From positions 1-64,000 of the forward strand of contig DATAVB010000103.1 of assembly GCA_036267955.1 (NCBI GenBank): a stretch of DNA of 64,000 nt. Direction: 5' to 3'. A program made the position numbers and the translations under genes. The DNA is from DATAVB01 sp036267955 (GTDB lineage: Bacteria; Actinomycetota; Actinomycetes; Mycobacteriales; QHCD01). Positions 33,588 through 42,540 of this stretch are shown in pieces; position 1 is the stretch's first letter, and the number at the start of each line of letters is the position of its first letter. Under the pieces are notes generated by a model. That model ran no database searches and had not been told where the DNA came from. It saw only the letters and a program-made list of their open reading frames with translations.

Positions 33588-33821
33588 GTGGTTAATGCGT
33601 ACATCTTGATCCAGACCGAGGTGGGGAAAGCAGCCGCAGTGGCACAGGAGATCGCCGGCCTGGCCGGCGTCGCGCTCGCCGAGGACGTTACCGGTCCCTA
33701 CGACGTGATCGTGCGGGCCGAGGCCCGCAATGTCGACGAGTTGGGCAAGCTCGTCGTCGCCCGGGTCCAGGGCGTTGAAGGCATCACCCGTACGTTGACC
33801 TGCCCGGTCGTCCACCTGTAG
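33588..33821 (+). CDS. Stand-alone Lrp/AsnC ligand-binding (RAM) domain protein
   Basis: A 77-aa protein consisting only of the regulatory alpha/beta domain of Lrp/AsnC regulators, with no helix-turn-helix. It starts VNAYILIQTEVGKAAAVAQE and contains VTGPYDVIVRAEARNVDEL. Such small domains form oligomers that bind amino acids or modulate Lrp proteins. AAAGGG lies 9 nt ahead of the GTG. Immediately followed by the DUF3515 gene. Confidence 0.9.
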   Translation: MVNAYILIQTEVGKAAAVAQEIAGLAGVALAEDVTGPYDVIVRAEARNVDELGKLVVARVQGVEGITRTLTCPVVHL

Positions 33822-33886
33822 GACCGACCGCCATCGAACCGCAGAACCGCCGCGCCGCCGTCATCGCGACTCTTGTCGCGCTGCCG

Positions 33887-34411
33887 GTGGTGATCGTCGT
33901 CGGCATCGGCCTGTTCCTCATCGGCCGGCACGGGAGCGCGGACGAGCCGAACGCCAAACCGGCGGCGAATCCGACCGTGCCAGCCGCCTCCTATCCCCCG
34001 GTCGATGCGTCGCCGGTGCCCCGTACCGCTGTTGCCGACAAGCTCTGCCCGGGCTTCCTCGCGGCGCTGCCGGACAAGCTCGGTGGTCAGGACCGGCGGC
34101 GGGTAAACGCGCAGCGGGCGTACTTCCTGGCCTGGGGCAGTCCGCCGGTGATCGTGCAGTGCGGCGTGCCGCGGCCCAAGGGATTCACCGTCGGAACGGC
34201 CACAGTGGACATTTACCCGCCCAAGCAGACCTCGGGTCGGGTGCGGTGGTTCGAGACCGGCTCGACCGGGCTGTGGACCGCGGTCGACCGGGACGTCTAC
34301 GTGGCGGTGACCGTGCCGGACGGCGGCGACACGACCGGCACGCTGCAGGACGTCGGCACCGCGATCAACAAGGCGCTGCCGGCCCGCCCGATCGACCCCG
34401 CCGCCCACTGA
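33887..34411 (+). CDS. DUF3515-family membrane-anchored protein
   Basis: The protein has an N-terminal hydrophobic anchor, a Pro/Ala-rich spacer and an extracytoplasmic domain with two cysteines (LCPGFLAALPDKLGG and VIVQCGVPRPKGF) that probably form a disulfide; this is the DUF3515 pattern. GTG at 33887 is the first standard start, but it cuts the membrane helix short. The same frame extends upstream through EPQNRRAAVIATLVALPVV, with no ATG, GTG or TTG; an ATC at 33833 has AGGA 9 nt upstream. The true start may thus be non-canonical. Function unknown. Confidence 0.8.
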   Translation: MVIVVGIGLFLIGRHGSADEPNAKPAANPTVPAASYPPVDASPVPRTAVADKLCPGFLAALPDKLGGQDRRRVNAQRAYFLAWGSPPVIVQCGVPRPKGFTVGTATVDIYPPKQTSGRVRWFETGSTGLWTAVDRDVYVAVTVPDGGDTTGTLQDVGTAINKALPARPIDPAAH

Positions 34412-34473
34412 CGCCGGTCCGGCTCCACCCCGCCCCCTCGCTAACGCTGGTCGTACTCCCCCGGCCCCTCGCC

Positions 34474-34528
34474 CATGATCATGATCGGTTTTTGGTTGCT
34501 ATAGCCCCAATATCCGATCACGATCATG
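34474..34528. repeat. Intergenic hairpin, family variant B, copy 1
   Basis: Arms CATGATCATGATCGG (34474-34488) and CCGATCACGATCATG (34514-34528) pair over 15 bp with one mismatch; the 25-bp centre contains GCTATAGC and a TTGG/CCAA pair. The right arm is followed by a run of A. It lies between convergent genes (DUF3515 and PhzF-like) and could stop both transcripts. The centre closely matches variant B copy 2 at 47.8 kb. Confidence 0.85.
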
Positions 34529-34553
34529 AAAAATGCGGCGGCTCTAAGGCGGA

Positions 34554-35231
34554 TTAGATCGGGTAGTCGCGGGTCTCGGCCAGGACGACCAGGCCGCCCA
34601 CCTCGGCGGTGCCGTCCGGGCCGGGCCGGGCGTGTAGCACCGAGCCGACGCCCTGCCGGATCAGGATCGGCCGGCCGAGTTGGGTGACCAGGCGTACGGC
34701 GGCGGCGCCGGTCGCCTCGTCCTCCGCGATGCCGATCGCCGAGACGAACACCCGGGACCGTACGACGCCGGCCGGCTCGTCGAGCCAGGCCCACACGTCC
34801 TGATGCGCGTTCTCCGGCGGGGTCAGCGCCTCGAGCTCGGCCGGGTCGTCGTACTGGCGGAACTCGAAGGGCGGCGCCCATTCGGCGCGACCCCGGATCC
34901 ACCGGTTGCCGTCGGCGTCGACCCAGGTCGGCACCGCACCGGCCGGCGGGCGCAGCACATCGACCGGCCGGCCCTGCTCGGCCAGCAACCAGCCGGTGCC
35001 GACCAGCGGATGTCCGGCGAACGGCAGCGGCTTGGTCGGCGTATAAATCTCGACCCGGCCGGACGGGTCGTCCACGAAGACGGTCTCGCTGAAGCCGAGA
35101 TCGGCGGCGACGGACTGGCGGTCGACTGTGCTGACGGCGGGCCCGTCGAGGAAGACGCCGAGCGGGTTGCCGCCGGAGTCGTTGTCGCCGACGAAGACCC
35201 GCAGGACGTTTAGTTGAGTGCTCACCCGCAC
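34554..35231 (-). CDS. PhzF-family isomerase-like protein
   Basis: A 225-aa PhzF/YddE-type protein. The motifs GGNPLGVFLDG near the start, DLGFSETVFVDD with the likely catalytic glutamate, TPTKPLPFAGHPLVGTGW and the later EDEATGAAAVRLVTQL are all present. The protein is shorter than the usual 260-300 residues, mostly in the linker between the two halves. The substrate is unknown. GTG at 35231 or at 35225 could be the start. It follows ddl by 4 bp. Confidence 0.85.
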   Translation of the reverse strand: MRVSTQLNVLRVFVGDNDSGGNPLGVFLDGPAVSTVDRQSVAADLGFSETVFVDDPSGRVEIYTPTKPLPFAGHPLVGTGWLLAEQGRPVDVLRPPAGAVPTWVDADGNRWIRGRAEWAPPFEFRQYDDPAELEALTPPENAHQDVWAWLDEPAGVVRSRVFVSAIGIAEDEATGAAAVRLVTQLGRPILIRQGVGSVLHARPGPDGTAEVGGLVVLAETRDYPI

Positions 35232-35235
35232 AGGC

Positions 35236-36339
35236 CTATCGCAGACCGGTGCCGCGCCGCAATGCCGTTTGCACCAGCCGATCGACCAGCACCGGGAATT
35301 CCAGCCCGGTCGCGGCCCAGGCCTTCCCGAACATCGAGATGTCGGTGAAGCCGGGCATCGTGTTGACCTCGTTGATGGTCAACTCCTCGTCGGGTCCGAC
35401 GAAGAAGTCGACCCGCGCCAGGCCGGCGCCGTCCAGCGCAACGAACGCCTGGCAGGCCATCTCCCGCAGCACCTCGGTCGTGTGGTCGGACAGCTTGGCC
35501 GGGATCTCGAAGTCGCAGGAGCCGTCGAGATACTTGGCGTCGAAGTCGTACCACTCGGTGGCCAGCACGATCTCGGCCGGCAGGCTTGGGTCCGGCGCGG
35601 CGCCGTCGATGCCCTCCAGGACACCGCACTCGATCTCGCGGCCCACGACGGCGGCCTCGACCAGCACCTTCGGGTCGGTGGCCCGGGCGGTCGCGAGAGC
35701 CTCGTCGAGCTGCGCCCACTCGGTCACCCGGCTGATCCCGATGCTCGAGCCGGCCCGGGCCGGTTTGACGAAGACCGGGAGGCCGAGCCGGTCCCGGTCG
35801 GCCTGCGACAGTGTCCCGCCGGGCCGGACCACGGCGTAGTCGCCGACCGGCAGCCCCTCGGCGCGCAGCAGTTTCTTCGTATATTCCTTGTCCATCGACA
35901 CGGCGCTGGCCAGCACCCCGGCGCCGACGTACGGCACGCCGGCCATCTCCAGCAGACCCTGCAGCGTCCCATCCTCGCCGAACGCTCCGTGCAGTACGGG
36001 GAAGACGACGTCCACCTCGCTGACCGCCGCCGTACCGGAGGCGGGATCGACCACGACGAGACCGCCCGCGGTCGGGTCTCCGGGGAGCATCATTGCGGCG
36101 CCGTCGTGCACCTCGGGCAGCCGGCGGTCGGTGATCTGCAGTGCCTCGACATCGCCGTCGGTCAGCACCCAGCTGCCTTCCCGGGTGATCCCGACCGGCA
36201 CCACCTCGTACCGGTCCGGATCCAGCGCGGACATCACGCTGGCGGCGGACAGGCACGAGATGGCGTGCTCGCTGCTGCGCCCGCCGAAGACGACGGCCAC
36301 TCGGGTCTTGCGCTGCTCGTTCGACACGGGTGGCACCAT
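35236..36339 (-). CDS. ddl: D-alanine--D-alanine ligase
   Basis: A 367-aa ATP-grasp enzyme of peptidoglycan precursor synthesis. It has VAVVFGGRSSEHAISC at the N-terminus, PVLHGAFGEDGTLQGLLEMAGVPYVGAGVLASAVSMDK, LPVFVKPARAGSSIGISRV, EWYDFDAKYLDGSC and the metal-binding FFVGPDEELTINEVNTMPGFT. The YDFDAKYLDG omega-loop pattern fits D-Ala-D-Ala rather than D-Ala-D-Lac specificity. Gene order next to gpsA matches other actinobacteria. Confidence 0.96.
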   Translation of the reverse strand: MVPPVSNEQRKTRVAVVFGGRSSEHAISCLSAASVMSALDPDRYEVVPVGITREGSWVLTDGDVEALQITDRRLPEVHDGAAMMLPGDPTAGGLVVVDPASGTAAVSEVDVVFPVLHGAFGEDGTLQGLLEMAGVPYVGAGVLASAVSMDKEYTKKLLRAEGLPVGDYAVVRPGGTLSQADRDRLGLPVFVKPARAGSSIGISRVTEWAQLDEALATARATDPKVLVEAAVVGREIECGVLEGIDGAAPDPSLPAEIVLATEWYDFDAKYLDGSCDFEIPAKLSDHTTEVLREMACQAFVALDGAGLARVDFFVGPDEELTINEVNTMPGFTDISMFGKAWAATGLEFPVLVDRLVQTALRRGTGLR

Positions 36340-36362
36340 AGCCCGCCGGCCCGTGTGGCCTC

Positions 36363-37565
36363 TCAGCGCAGCGTGTCCAGGGCGTGTCGCAGGTCCGCCA
36401 CGAGGTCGGCCGGATCCTCCAGCCCGATCGAGATCCGGACGGTCGACGGAGCGATCCCGGCATCTGCCAATGCTGCGTCGGACAGCTGCCGGTGGGTGGT
36501 GGTGGCGACGTGACTGACCACGGTGTGGGTGCCGCCGAGCGACGTGGCGTTGATCCCGAGCCGCAGCGCGTTGCAGAACTCCTGGCCGGTGGACCGGTCG
36601 CCGGCCAGGTCGATGCTCACCATGCCGCCGAACCGTCCGGCGTCGAACAACTTGACCGCCAACTCATGCCCCGGATGCGACGCGAGCCCGGGATAGTGCA
36701 CCCGGGTCACCTTCGGGTGCTCGGCGAGCATTTCCGCGATCCGCAGCGCCGACTCGCTGTGCCGGGCGACCCGCAACGGCAGCGTCGACACGCCGCGGTG
36801 CAGCAGGAACGCCTCGTCCGGGGCGAGGGAGCCGCCGAGGTCGACCCGCAGTTTCCGGATCGGGGCGACGAGCTCGCGCCGGCCGACGACCACGCCGCCG
36901 GTGACGTCGCTGTGGCCACCGAGATATTTCGTCGCCGAATGCACGACCAGGTCGGCGCCGTGTTCCAGCGGCCGGCACACCACCGGGGTCGCGAAGGTCG
37001 AATCGACGGCGAGCAGCAGGCCGGCATCATGCGCGACTGCCGCAACAGCGGGGATATCGGCCACCGCCATCGTCGGGTTGGCGAGCGTCTCCAGATAGAC
37101 GAGCTTCGTGGCGGCCGTGATCGCGGCGCCGATCGCCACCGGATCCGGGTCGGTCACGAAGGTCGTGGATACGCCGAAGCGGGCGAGCACGTTAGCGAAG
37201 AGCGACCAGGTGCCGCCGTAGAGCGCGGCCTGGCAGACGATGTGGTCGCCGGCGCTGACGTGCGCCATCACGGTGGTGGAAATGGCGGCCATTCCCGAGG
37301 CGAACGGTTGCCCGACGATTTCCCCGTCGATTCCGTGTCCCTCCAGCGCGGCAACCGCGGCAGCGAAAGCGTCACAGGTGGGATTGTCGATCCGGCTGTA
37401 CGAAAAGCCCGGCATCCGGTCACCGAGAATGTCGCTGTATTCCTCGGCCGAGTCGAACACATAGACAGCGGTGCGGTAGACCGGCAGGCCAAGTGGCCGT
37501 TGCGCCGGCACCACCGGATCGGGGCTGTGCACCGCTCTGGTCGCCTCGCCGTACGGATCCGTCAC
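36363..37565 (-). CDS. Cys/Met-metabolism PLP-dependent enzyme
   Basis: A 400-aa gamma-family PLP enzyme. The PLP-binding lysine lies in VVHSATKYLGGHSDVTGG; other fold markers are FASGMAAISTTVMAHVSAGDH, YLETLANPTMAVADI and VDSTFATPVVCRPLEHGADL, and the C-terminus reads IRISIGLEDPADLVADL-like sequence. It could be cystathionine gamma-lyase, cystathionine gamma-synthase or methionine gamma-lyase; the sequence alone does not decide. Starts with GTG; located between ddl and gpsA, where mycobacteria lack such a gene. Confidence 0.88.
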   Translation of the reverse strand: MTDPYGEATRAVHSPDPVVPAQRPLGLPVYRTAVYVFDSAEEYSDILGDRMPGFSYSRIDNPTCDAFAAAVAALEGHGIDGEIVGQPFASGMAAISTTVMAHVSAGDHIVCQAALYGGTWSLFANVLARFGVSTTFVTDPDPVAIGAAITAATKLVYLETLANPTMAVADIPAVAAVAHDAGLLLAVDSTFATPVVCRPLEHGADLVVHSATKYLGGHSDVTGGVVVGRRELVAPIRKLRVDLGGSLAPDEAFLLHRGVSTLPLRVARHSESALRIAEMLAEHPKVTRVHYPGLASHPGHELAVKLFDAGRFGGMVSIDLAGDRSTGQEFCNALRLGINATSLGGTHTVVSHVATTTHRQLSDAALADAGIAPSTVRISIGLEDPADLVADLRHALDTLR

Positions 37566-37611
37566 GCCGTCTCCCTGGTCACGATTCTGTTCCGGTCTGG
37601 ACTGGGCCGGT

Positions 37612-38616
37612 TTATTCGCTCTTCATTTTGCGGGTCATCAATGCCTCGACCATATGCGTCGGCGGCACCCCGTCCCGGCATACCGCGACAACGCCTTCTG
37701 TGATGGGCATCTCGACGCCATGGCGCAAGGCCAGGTCGAGCACCGAACGGCAGGACTGCACGCCCTCCGCGGTCTGCCGGATCGCCACGCTCGCCTCTGC
37801 TACCGATTCACCGCGCCCCAGGCGTTCACCGAAACTGCGGTTGCGGGACAGCGGTGACATGCAGGTCGCGGCCAGATCACCGAGCCCGGCCAGGCCGGCG
37901 AAAGTCAGCGGATCGGCGCCCATGGCGGCTCCCAGGCGGGCGGTTTCGGCGAGCCCTCGGGTGACCAGAGTGGCCTTGGTATTGTCGCCGAAACCCATTC
38001 CACTCGCCATTCCACAGGCCAGCGCAATGACATTCTTGACCGCACCGCCGAGTTCGCAACCGACAACGTCCACATTGGAATATGGCCGGAAATAGGCGGT
38101 CTTGCAGAGATCCTGCAGCCAGGTGGCGCGATCTTCTTCGGCGCAGGCGACAACGCAGGCCGCGGGCTGTTCGGCAGCCACCTCACGGGCGAGATTCGGC
38201 CCGCTCACCACGGCGATCTGTCCACTCGGGAGGGATGTCACATCGGCGACGATCTCGCTCATCCGCTTGTCGGTGCCGAGTTCGATTCCCTTGATGAGAC
38301 TGACAACGGTGGCCGTGTGGCCAATCAACGGAGCCCAGTCGGTGAGGTTTTCCCGCAACCGCTGGGCCGGAATGGCCAGCACGACGACCTGTGCTCCGGC
38401 GAGCGCCTCCGCCGGCTCGCAGGTGGCATCCAGCTGGTCGGGCAGTGCGACGCCCGGGAGGTAATCAGCGTTGTGCCCCACCCGGAGCGCGGCCGCGATC
38501 TCCGGCCGCCGGGCCAGCACCGTCACCGCGCAGCCGGCGTCGCACAGTACCTTCGCGAACGCGGTCCCCCAGGAACCGGCGCCGAGCACCGCGACCCGGG
38601 CCACCGGATCAGCCAC
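37612..38616 (-). CDS. gpsA: Glycerol-3-phosphate dehydrogenase [NAD(P)+]
   Basis: A 334-aa enzyme that reduces dihydroxyacetone phosphate to glycerol-3-phosphate for phospholipid synthesis. The Rossmann motif VAVLGAGSWGTAFAKVL is at the N-terminus; SLIKGIEL, VVSGPNLAREVA, CELGGAVKNVIALACGMASGMGFGDNTKA (catalytic lysine) and GLAGLGDLAATCMSPLSRNRSFG are diagnostic. The GTG at 38616 overlaps the end of the acyltransferase gene by 8 bp and gives the usual length; ATG at 38637 is an alternative. The frame upstream is just overlap with the acyltransferase. Confidence 0.95.
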   Translation of the reverse strand: MADPVARVAVLGAGSWGTAFAKVLCDAGCAVTVLARRPEIAAALRVGHNADYLPGVALPDQLDATCEPAEALAGAQVVVLAIPAQRLRENLTDWAPLIGHTATVVSLIKGIELGTDKRMSEIVADVTSLPSGQIAVVSGPNLAREVAAEQPAACVVACAEEDRATWLQDLCKTAYFRPYSNVDVVGCELGGAVKNVIALACGMASGMGFGDNTKATLVTRGLAETARLGAAMGADPLTFAGLAGLGDLAATCMSPLSRNRSFGERLGRGESVAEASVAIRQTAEGVQSCRSVLDLALRHGVEMPITEGVVAVCRDGVPPTHMVEALMTRKMKSE

Positions 38617-39406
38617 GCTGGGATGGCGTCGGGTCATCGGTCTGCGGGTCCGATGGAGCCGCCACGGCCGGGTCCGGCTGGGGCGCCGCCGGCTTGTGGT
38701 CCAGGTTCGCCGGACGTTCGAAGAAAGTCGTGGGCGGCGTCTGGTCGCGAATGATCGCCAGCTGGTCGCGCACCGCACTCATGATCACGTCGGTCACCTC
38801 GCGTACCAGTTCGGCGGTCACCGGCTTTCCGCGGTAAGCCGACAGGTCGACCGGCGGCCCGGCCGTGATGTGCAGTGCTTTACGCGGCAGCAGGCTCAGC
38901 TTGTGGTTGTAGCGGTCGTAACAGAACTGCGCCCCCCACTGGGCGATCGGGATCACCGGCACGTCGGTCTGCAGGGCGAGCCGGGCAACCCCGGTCTTGG
39001 CCCGCATGGGCCACCAGTCCGGATCTCGGGTGACTGTCCCCTCGGGATAGATACAGACCGCCTCGCCGCGCTCCAGCGCTGCCACCGCGTCGCGCAGCGA
39101 GTCGCCGGCGCCGGTCGAACCGCGGTGCACCGGGATCTGCGCCGCGCCGCGCATCACCGGGCCGATCAGCTTGGAGCGGAAGAGGCTGGCCTTGACGAGG
39201 ATGCGCGGGATACGCCCGGAGTCCCAGATGAAACGTACGAAAGGCAGCGGATCCACGTACGACAGGTGATTGGCGACCAGGATCACACCGCCACTCTTCG
39301 GCACCTGCTCCGTCCCGCGCCAGCGCAGCTTGAACAGCAGGCTGTCGACCGGATAGATCACGAGGACACAGAACCGGATCCAGAAGCCTGCTTTGCGTCG
39401 AGCCAC
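38609..39406 (-). CDS. plsC: 1-acyl-sn-glycerol-3-phosphate acyltransferase family protein
   Basis: A 265-aa PlsC-type acyltransferase for phosphatidic acid synthesis, on the membrane. The motif VANHLSYVDPLPF has the HxxxxD catalytic pair; IPVHRG and ICIYPEGTVTRDPD-like segments (seen as CIYPEGTVTRDPDWWPMRAKTGVARLAL) and DVPVIPIAQWG follow. A disordered, Pro/Asp-rich C-terminal tail of about 40 residues overlaps the gpsA start. Functionally it joins gpsA (glycerol-3-phosphate) in lipid synthesis. Confidence 0.92.
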   Translation of the reverse strand: MARRKAGFWIRFCVLVIYPVDSLLFKLRWRGTEQVPKSGGVILVANHLSYVDPLPFVRFIWDSGRIPRILVKASLFRSKLIGPVMRGAAQIPVHRGSTGAGDSLRDAVAALERGEAVCIYPEGTVTRDPDWWPMRAKTGVARLALQTDVPVIPIAQWGAQFCYDRYNHKLSLLPRKALHITAGPPVDLSAYRGKPVTAELVREVTDVIMSAVRDQLAIIRDQTPPTTFFERPANLDHKPAAPQPDPAVAAPSDPQTDDPTPSQRG

Positions 39407-39498
39407 CGCTGTCCTCCCCTAGCCGCCTGACGTCCCAGCGTAACCAGCGACACCCTCGGTGCCGATCGGGCAGCCGATGCTGCGACGATGGGCGGGTC

Positions 39499-40134
39499 AT
39501 GTCCCTCATGTCGTGGTCCATCGTCGTGCCGGTGAAGCGCCTGGCACAGGCTAAGTCCCGGCTGTACGCAGCCGGTGATCGGCCGCTGCCCGAACGCCGG
39601 ACCATGGTGTTGGCGTTCGCGTTGGACACCATCGGCGCGGCGCTGAGCACCGCGCGCGTGGACCGGGTCGTCGTGGTCACCGACGAGGCCGAGGCAGCCG
39701 GAGCGCTGCGCGACCTCGGCGCGATCGTGGTCCCCGACCGCCCGGACGCCGGGCTGAATCCGGCCTTGCAGTTCGGCGCGACGATGGCGGCCGCGATGGC
39801 GCCGGACAACGGGGTCGCGATCCTGGCGTCCGACCTTCCGGCCCTGCGCCAGGACGAACTGGCTGAGGCATTGGCCGCGGCCGCCGCCGCGCCGCGGGCC
39901 TTCGTCGCCGATGCCGCGGCGGTGGGCACCGCACTGCTGGCCGTCGGTCCGGGTCAGCCGCTGGAACCGCATTATGGCGGGGATTCCCGATTAGCGCATC
40001 TGGCGACGGGCGCCGTGGAACTCTTCGGTGACTGGCCCTCGCTGCGCCGGGATGTCGACACGCCGGCCGATCTCGTCGATGCCGAAGCGCTCGGCGTGGG
40101 CCCAGCCACCAAGGCCGCCATCGCCGCCGGCTGA
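39499..40134 (+). CDS. cofC: 2-phospho-L-lactate / phosphoenolpyruvate guanylyltransferase (F420 synthesis)
   Basis: A 211-aa GTP-dependent nucleotidyltransferase (CofC, in actinobacteria FbiD) that activates phospholactate or phosphoenolpyruvate for coenzyme F420. The N-terminus WSIVVPVKRLAQAKSRL carries the nucleotide-binding loop; VDRVVVVTDEAEAAGALRDLGA, VAILASDLPALRQDEL and a final FGDWPSLRRDVDTPADLVDA are typical. The start codon is an ATG, and a neighbouring acyltransferase lies opposite. Position beside gpsA matches mycobacteria. Confidence 0.95.
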   Translation: MSLMSWSIVVPVKRLAQAKSRLYAAGDRPLPERRTMVLAFALDTIGAALSTARVDRVVVVTDEAEAAGALRDLGAIVVPDRPDAGLNPALQFGATMAAAMAPDNGVAILASDLPALRQDELAEALAAAAAAPRAFVADAAAVGTALLAVGPGQPLEPHYGGDSRLAHLATGAVELFGDWPSLRRDVDTPADLVDAEALGVGPATKAAIAAG

Positions 40135-40182
40135 TATCCACTGTTCCAACGGCCCCGCCAATCGGAAATCTTCACGCACGCT

Positions 40183-40238
40183 CATGATCGTGAGTGGATT
40201 TGATACCTCAGAAGGTACGAAATCCACTCACGATCATG
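40183..40238. repeat. Intergenic hairpin, family variant A, copy 2
   Basis: Perfect 19-bp arms: CATGATCGTGAGTGGATTT at 40183-40201 and its complement at 40220-40238. The centre has TACCT/AGGTA, so the stem can continue inward after a short internal mismatch. The arm is the same as variant A copy 1 at 4.9 kb. It lies between cofC and ppk, both on the plus strand. Confidence 0.9.
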
Positions 40239-40304
40239 GCGATGAGCGATTGACGACGGCGTTCGCGCTACCCGCAGTTAACCTGATGGCGGCATGATCG
40301 GGCC

Positions 40305-42536
40305 ATGACATCTTCCGCCGAGACCGCGCAGACGCAGCCCACCGAGTTGGAGCCCGCCGCAGGCGACGGCGCCGGCGCCGGATCGGGCCGTCCGCCCCGC
40401 CTGCCCCGCCGCTCCACCGTCGAGTCGACCCGACCGGACGAGGACGCGCTGCCGGAGGACCGGTACGTCAATCGTGAGTTGTCCTGGTTGGATTTCAACG
40501 GTCGAGTGTTGGCGATCGCCGAGAACCGCAGTCGGCCCCTGCTGGAGCGGGTGAAATTCCTGGCCATCTTCGCGGGCAACCTCGACGAGTTCTACATGGT
40601 GCGGGTCGCCGGGCTGAAACGGCGCCGGAGCACCGGATTGTCGATCCGGTCGATCGACCGGTTGTCGCCGCGCGAGCAACTGGCCCGGATCTCCGAGCGC
40701 ACGCAGGAGCTGGTGGGTCGGCAGGCCCGCTGCTTCGTCGACGACATCGCTCCGGCCCTGCAGGAGCAGGGCATCGCGATGGCCCGGTGGGACACCCTCG
40801 CCGAAGGCGAGAAGGCCACGCTGCGCGAATACTTCTCCGAGCACGTCTTTCCGGTACTCACCCCACTCGCGGTCGACCCGGCGCACCCGTTTCCCTATAT
40901 CAGCGGCCGGTCGCTCAATCTGGCTGTGACGGTCAAGGATCCGGTCAGCGACGCCGACCGGTTCGCCCGGATCAAGGTGCCCGACAACGTGCCGCGTTTT
41001 GTCGCGGTGACCAGCGAGGGTGAGGTCTCACCGGACGTCGGAACGGCCGACAAGGCCCGTTTCCTACCGATCGAGGACCTGATCGCGGCCCATCTCGACC
41101 AGCTCTTTCCCGGAATGCAGATAGTCGAGCATCACCTCTTCCGGGTCACCCGGAATGCCGATTTCGAGGTCGAAGAGGATCGCGACGAGGACCTTTTGCA
41201 GGCGTTGGAACGGGAACTGGCCCGGCGCCGGTTCGGCCCGGCCGTCCGGCTCGAGGTGGCCGACACCATGTCGCCGCATGTCCTGGATCTGTTGGTACGC
41301 GAGCTGGACATCAATCCGGCCGACGTGTTCCGGGTCCGCGGCCTGCTGGATCTTTCGGCGCTGTTCCAGCTGTACGACGTGGACCGGCCCGAACTCAAGG
41401 ACGAGCCGTTCGTGCCGGCGACACATCCGCGGTTGTCCGAGGGTGAGACGCCGAAAAGCGTCTTCGCCACCCTGCGCGAGGGTGATGTCCTGCTGCACCA
41501 CCCGTACGAATCCTTCGCCACCAGTGTTCAGCGGTTCATCGAGCAGGCGGCCAGCGACCCGAATGTGCTGGCCATCAAGCAGACCCTCTACCGCACCTCG
41601 GGTGACTCGCCGATCGTCGATGCGCTCATCGATGCGGCCGAGGCAGGCAAGCAGGTCGTGGTTGTGGTGGAGATCAAGGCCCGCTTTGACGAGGTCGCCA
41701 ATATCGCCTGGGCCCGGGCGTTGGAGCGCGCCGGTTGCCACGTCGTCTACGGCCTGGTGGGGCTGAAGACGCACTGCAAGATCGCTCTCGTCGTACGGCA
41801 GGAGGCCGGCGCGATCCGGCGTTACTGCCATATCGGCACCGGAAACTACAATCCGAAAACCGCCCGGCAGTACGAGGATCTCGGCCTGCTGACCGCCGAT
41901 CCGGTGATCGCATCGGACCTGACGACGCTGTTCAACGTTCTCACCGGCTATTCCCGGCAGACCTCGTACGAAAAGCTGCTCGTCGCGCCACAGTGGGTCC
42001 GTAAGGGAATCGTCGAGCGGATCGACCAGGAGGCCGAGCATGCCCGGGCCGGCCGACCGGCGAGCGTCGCGTTGAAGGTCAACCACCTGGTGGACGAGGA
42101 GACGATCGATGCGCTCTACCGCGCCTCGCGGGCGGGCGTGAAGATAGATCTGCTGGTACGCACCAACTGTTCGATCCGGGCGGGCGTTCCCGGGCTTTCG
42201 GAGAATATCCGGGTCCGTTCCATCGTGAGCCGTTTCCTGGAGCACTCGCGGATCTACATGTTCGGCAATGACGGCAAGCCGGAATACTGGATTGGCAGCG
42301 CCGACCTGATGCACCGCAATCTCGACCGCCGGGTCGAGGCGCTGGTCCGGGTGACCGATCCCAATGCCCGCGCCCAACTCGCCGACCTGCTGGATCTCGC
42401 GACGGCGGACAACACCGCCTGCTGGGAGCTGCAGCCCGACGGGACCTGGATCCAGCGCACCGAAGGCGCGGACGGCACTCCCCTGCTGGACTATCAGGCC
42501 GAGCTGATGCGGATGTACACCGGGCGCGGCGAGTAG
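40305..42536 (+). CDS. ppk: Polyphosphate kinase
   Basis: A 743-aa PPK1 that makes polyphosphate from ATP. After a disordered N-terminus the N domain begins YVNRELSWLDFNGRVLAIAE; FLAIFAGNLDEFYMVRVAGL, HPFPYISGRSLNLAV and HHPYESFATSVQRFIEQAASDPNVLAIKQTLYRT follow. The phosphorylated histidine lies in CHIGTGNYNPKTARQYEDLGLLT, and a second conserved histidine is in LKTHCKIAL. Complete length. It is 4 bp upstream of mutT1, matching mycobacterial order. Confidence 0.97.
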   Translation: MTSSAETAQTQPTELEPAAGDGAGAGSGRPPRLPRRSTVESTRPDEDALPEDRYVNRELSWLDFNGRVLAIAENRSRPLLERVKFLAIFAGNLDEFYMVRVAGLKRRRSTGLSIRSIDRLSPREQLARISERTQELVGRQARCFVDDIAPALQEQGIAMARWDTLAEGEKATLREYFSEHVFPVLTPLAVDPAHPFPYISGRSLNLAVTVKDPVSDADRFARIKVPDNVPRFVAVTSEGEVSPDVGTADKARFLPIEDLIAAHLDQLFPGMQIVEHHLFRVTRNADFEVEEDRDEDLLQALERELARRRFGPAVRLEVADTMSPHVLDLLVRELDINPADVFRVRGLLDLSALFQLYDVDRPELKDEPFVPATHPRLSEGETPKSVFATLREGDVLLHHPYESFATSVQRFIEQAASDPNVLAIKQTLYRTSGDSPIVDALIDAAEAGKQVVVVVEIKARFDEVANIAWARALERAGCHVVYGLVGLKTHCKIALVVRQEAGAIRRYCHIGTGNYNPKTARQYEDLGLLTADPVIASDLTTLFNVLTGYSRQTSYEKLLVAPQWVRKGIVERIDQEAEHARAGRPASVALKVNHLVDEETIDALYRASRAGVKIDLLVRTNCSIRAGVPGLSENIRVRSIVSRFLEHSRIYMFGNDGKPEYWIGSADLMHRNLDRRVEALVRVTDPNARAQLADLLDLATADNTACWELQPDGTWIQRTEGADGTPLLDYQAELMRMYTGRGE

Positions 42537-42540
42537 GCCG

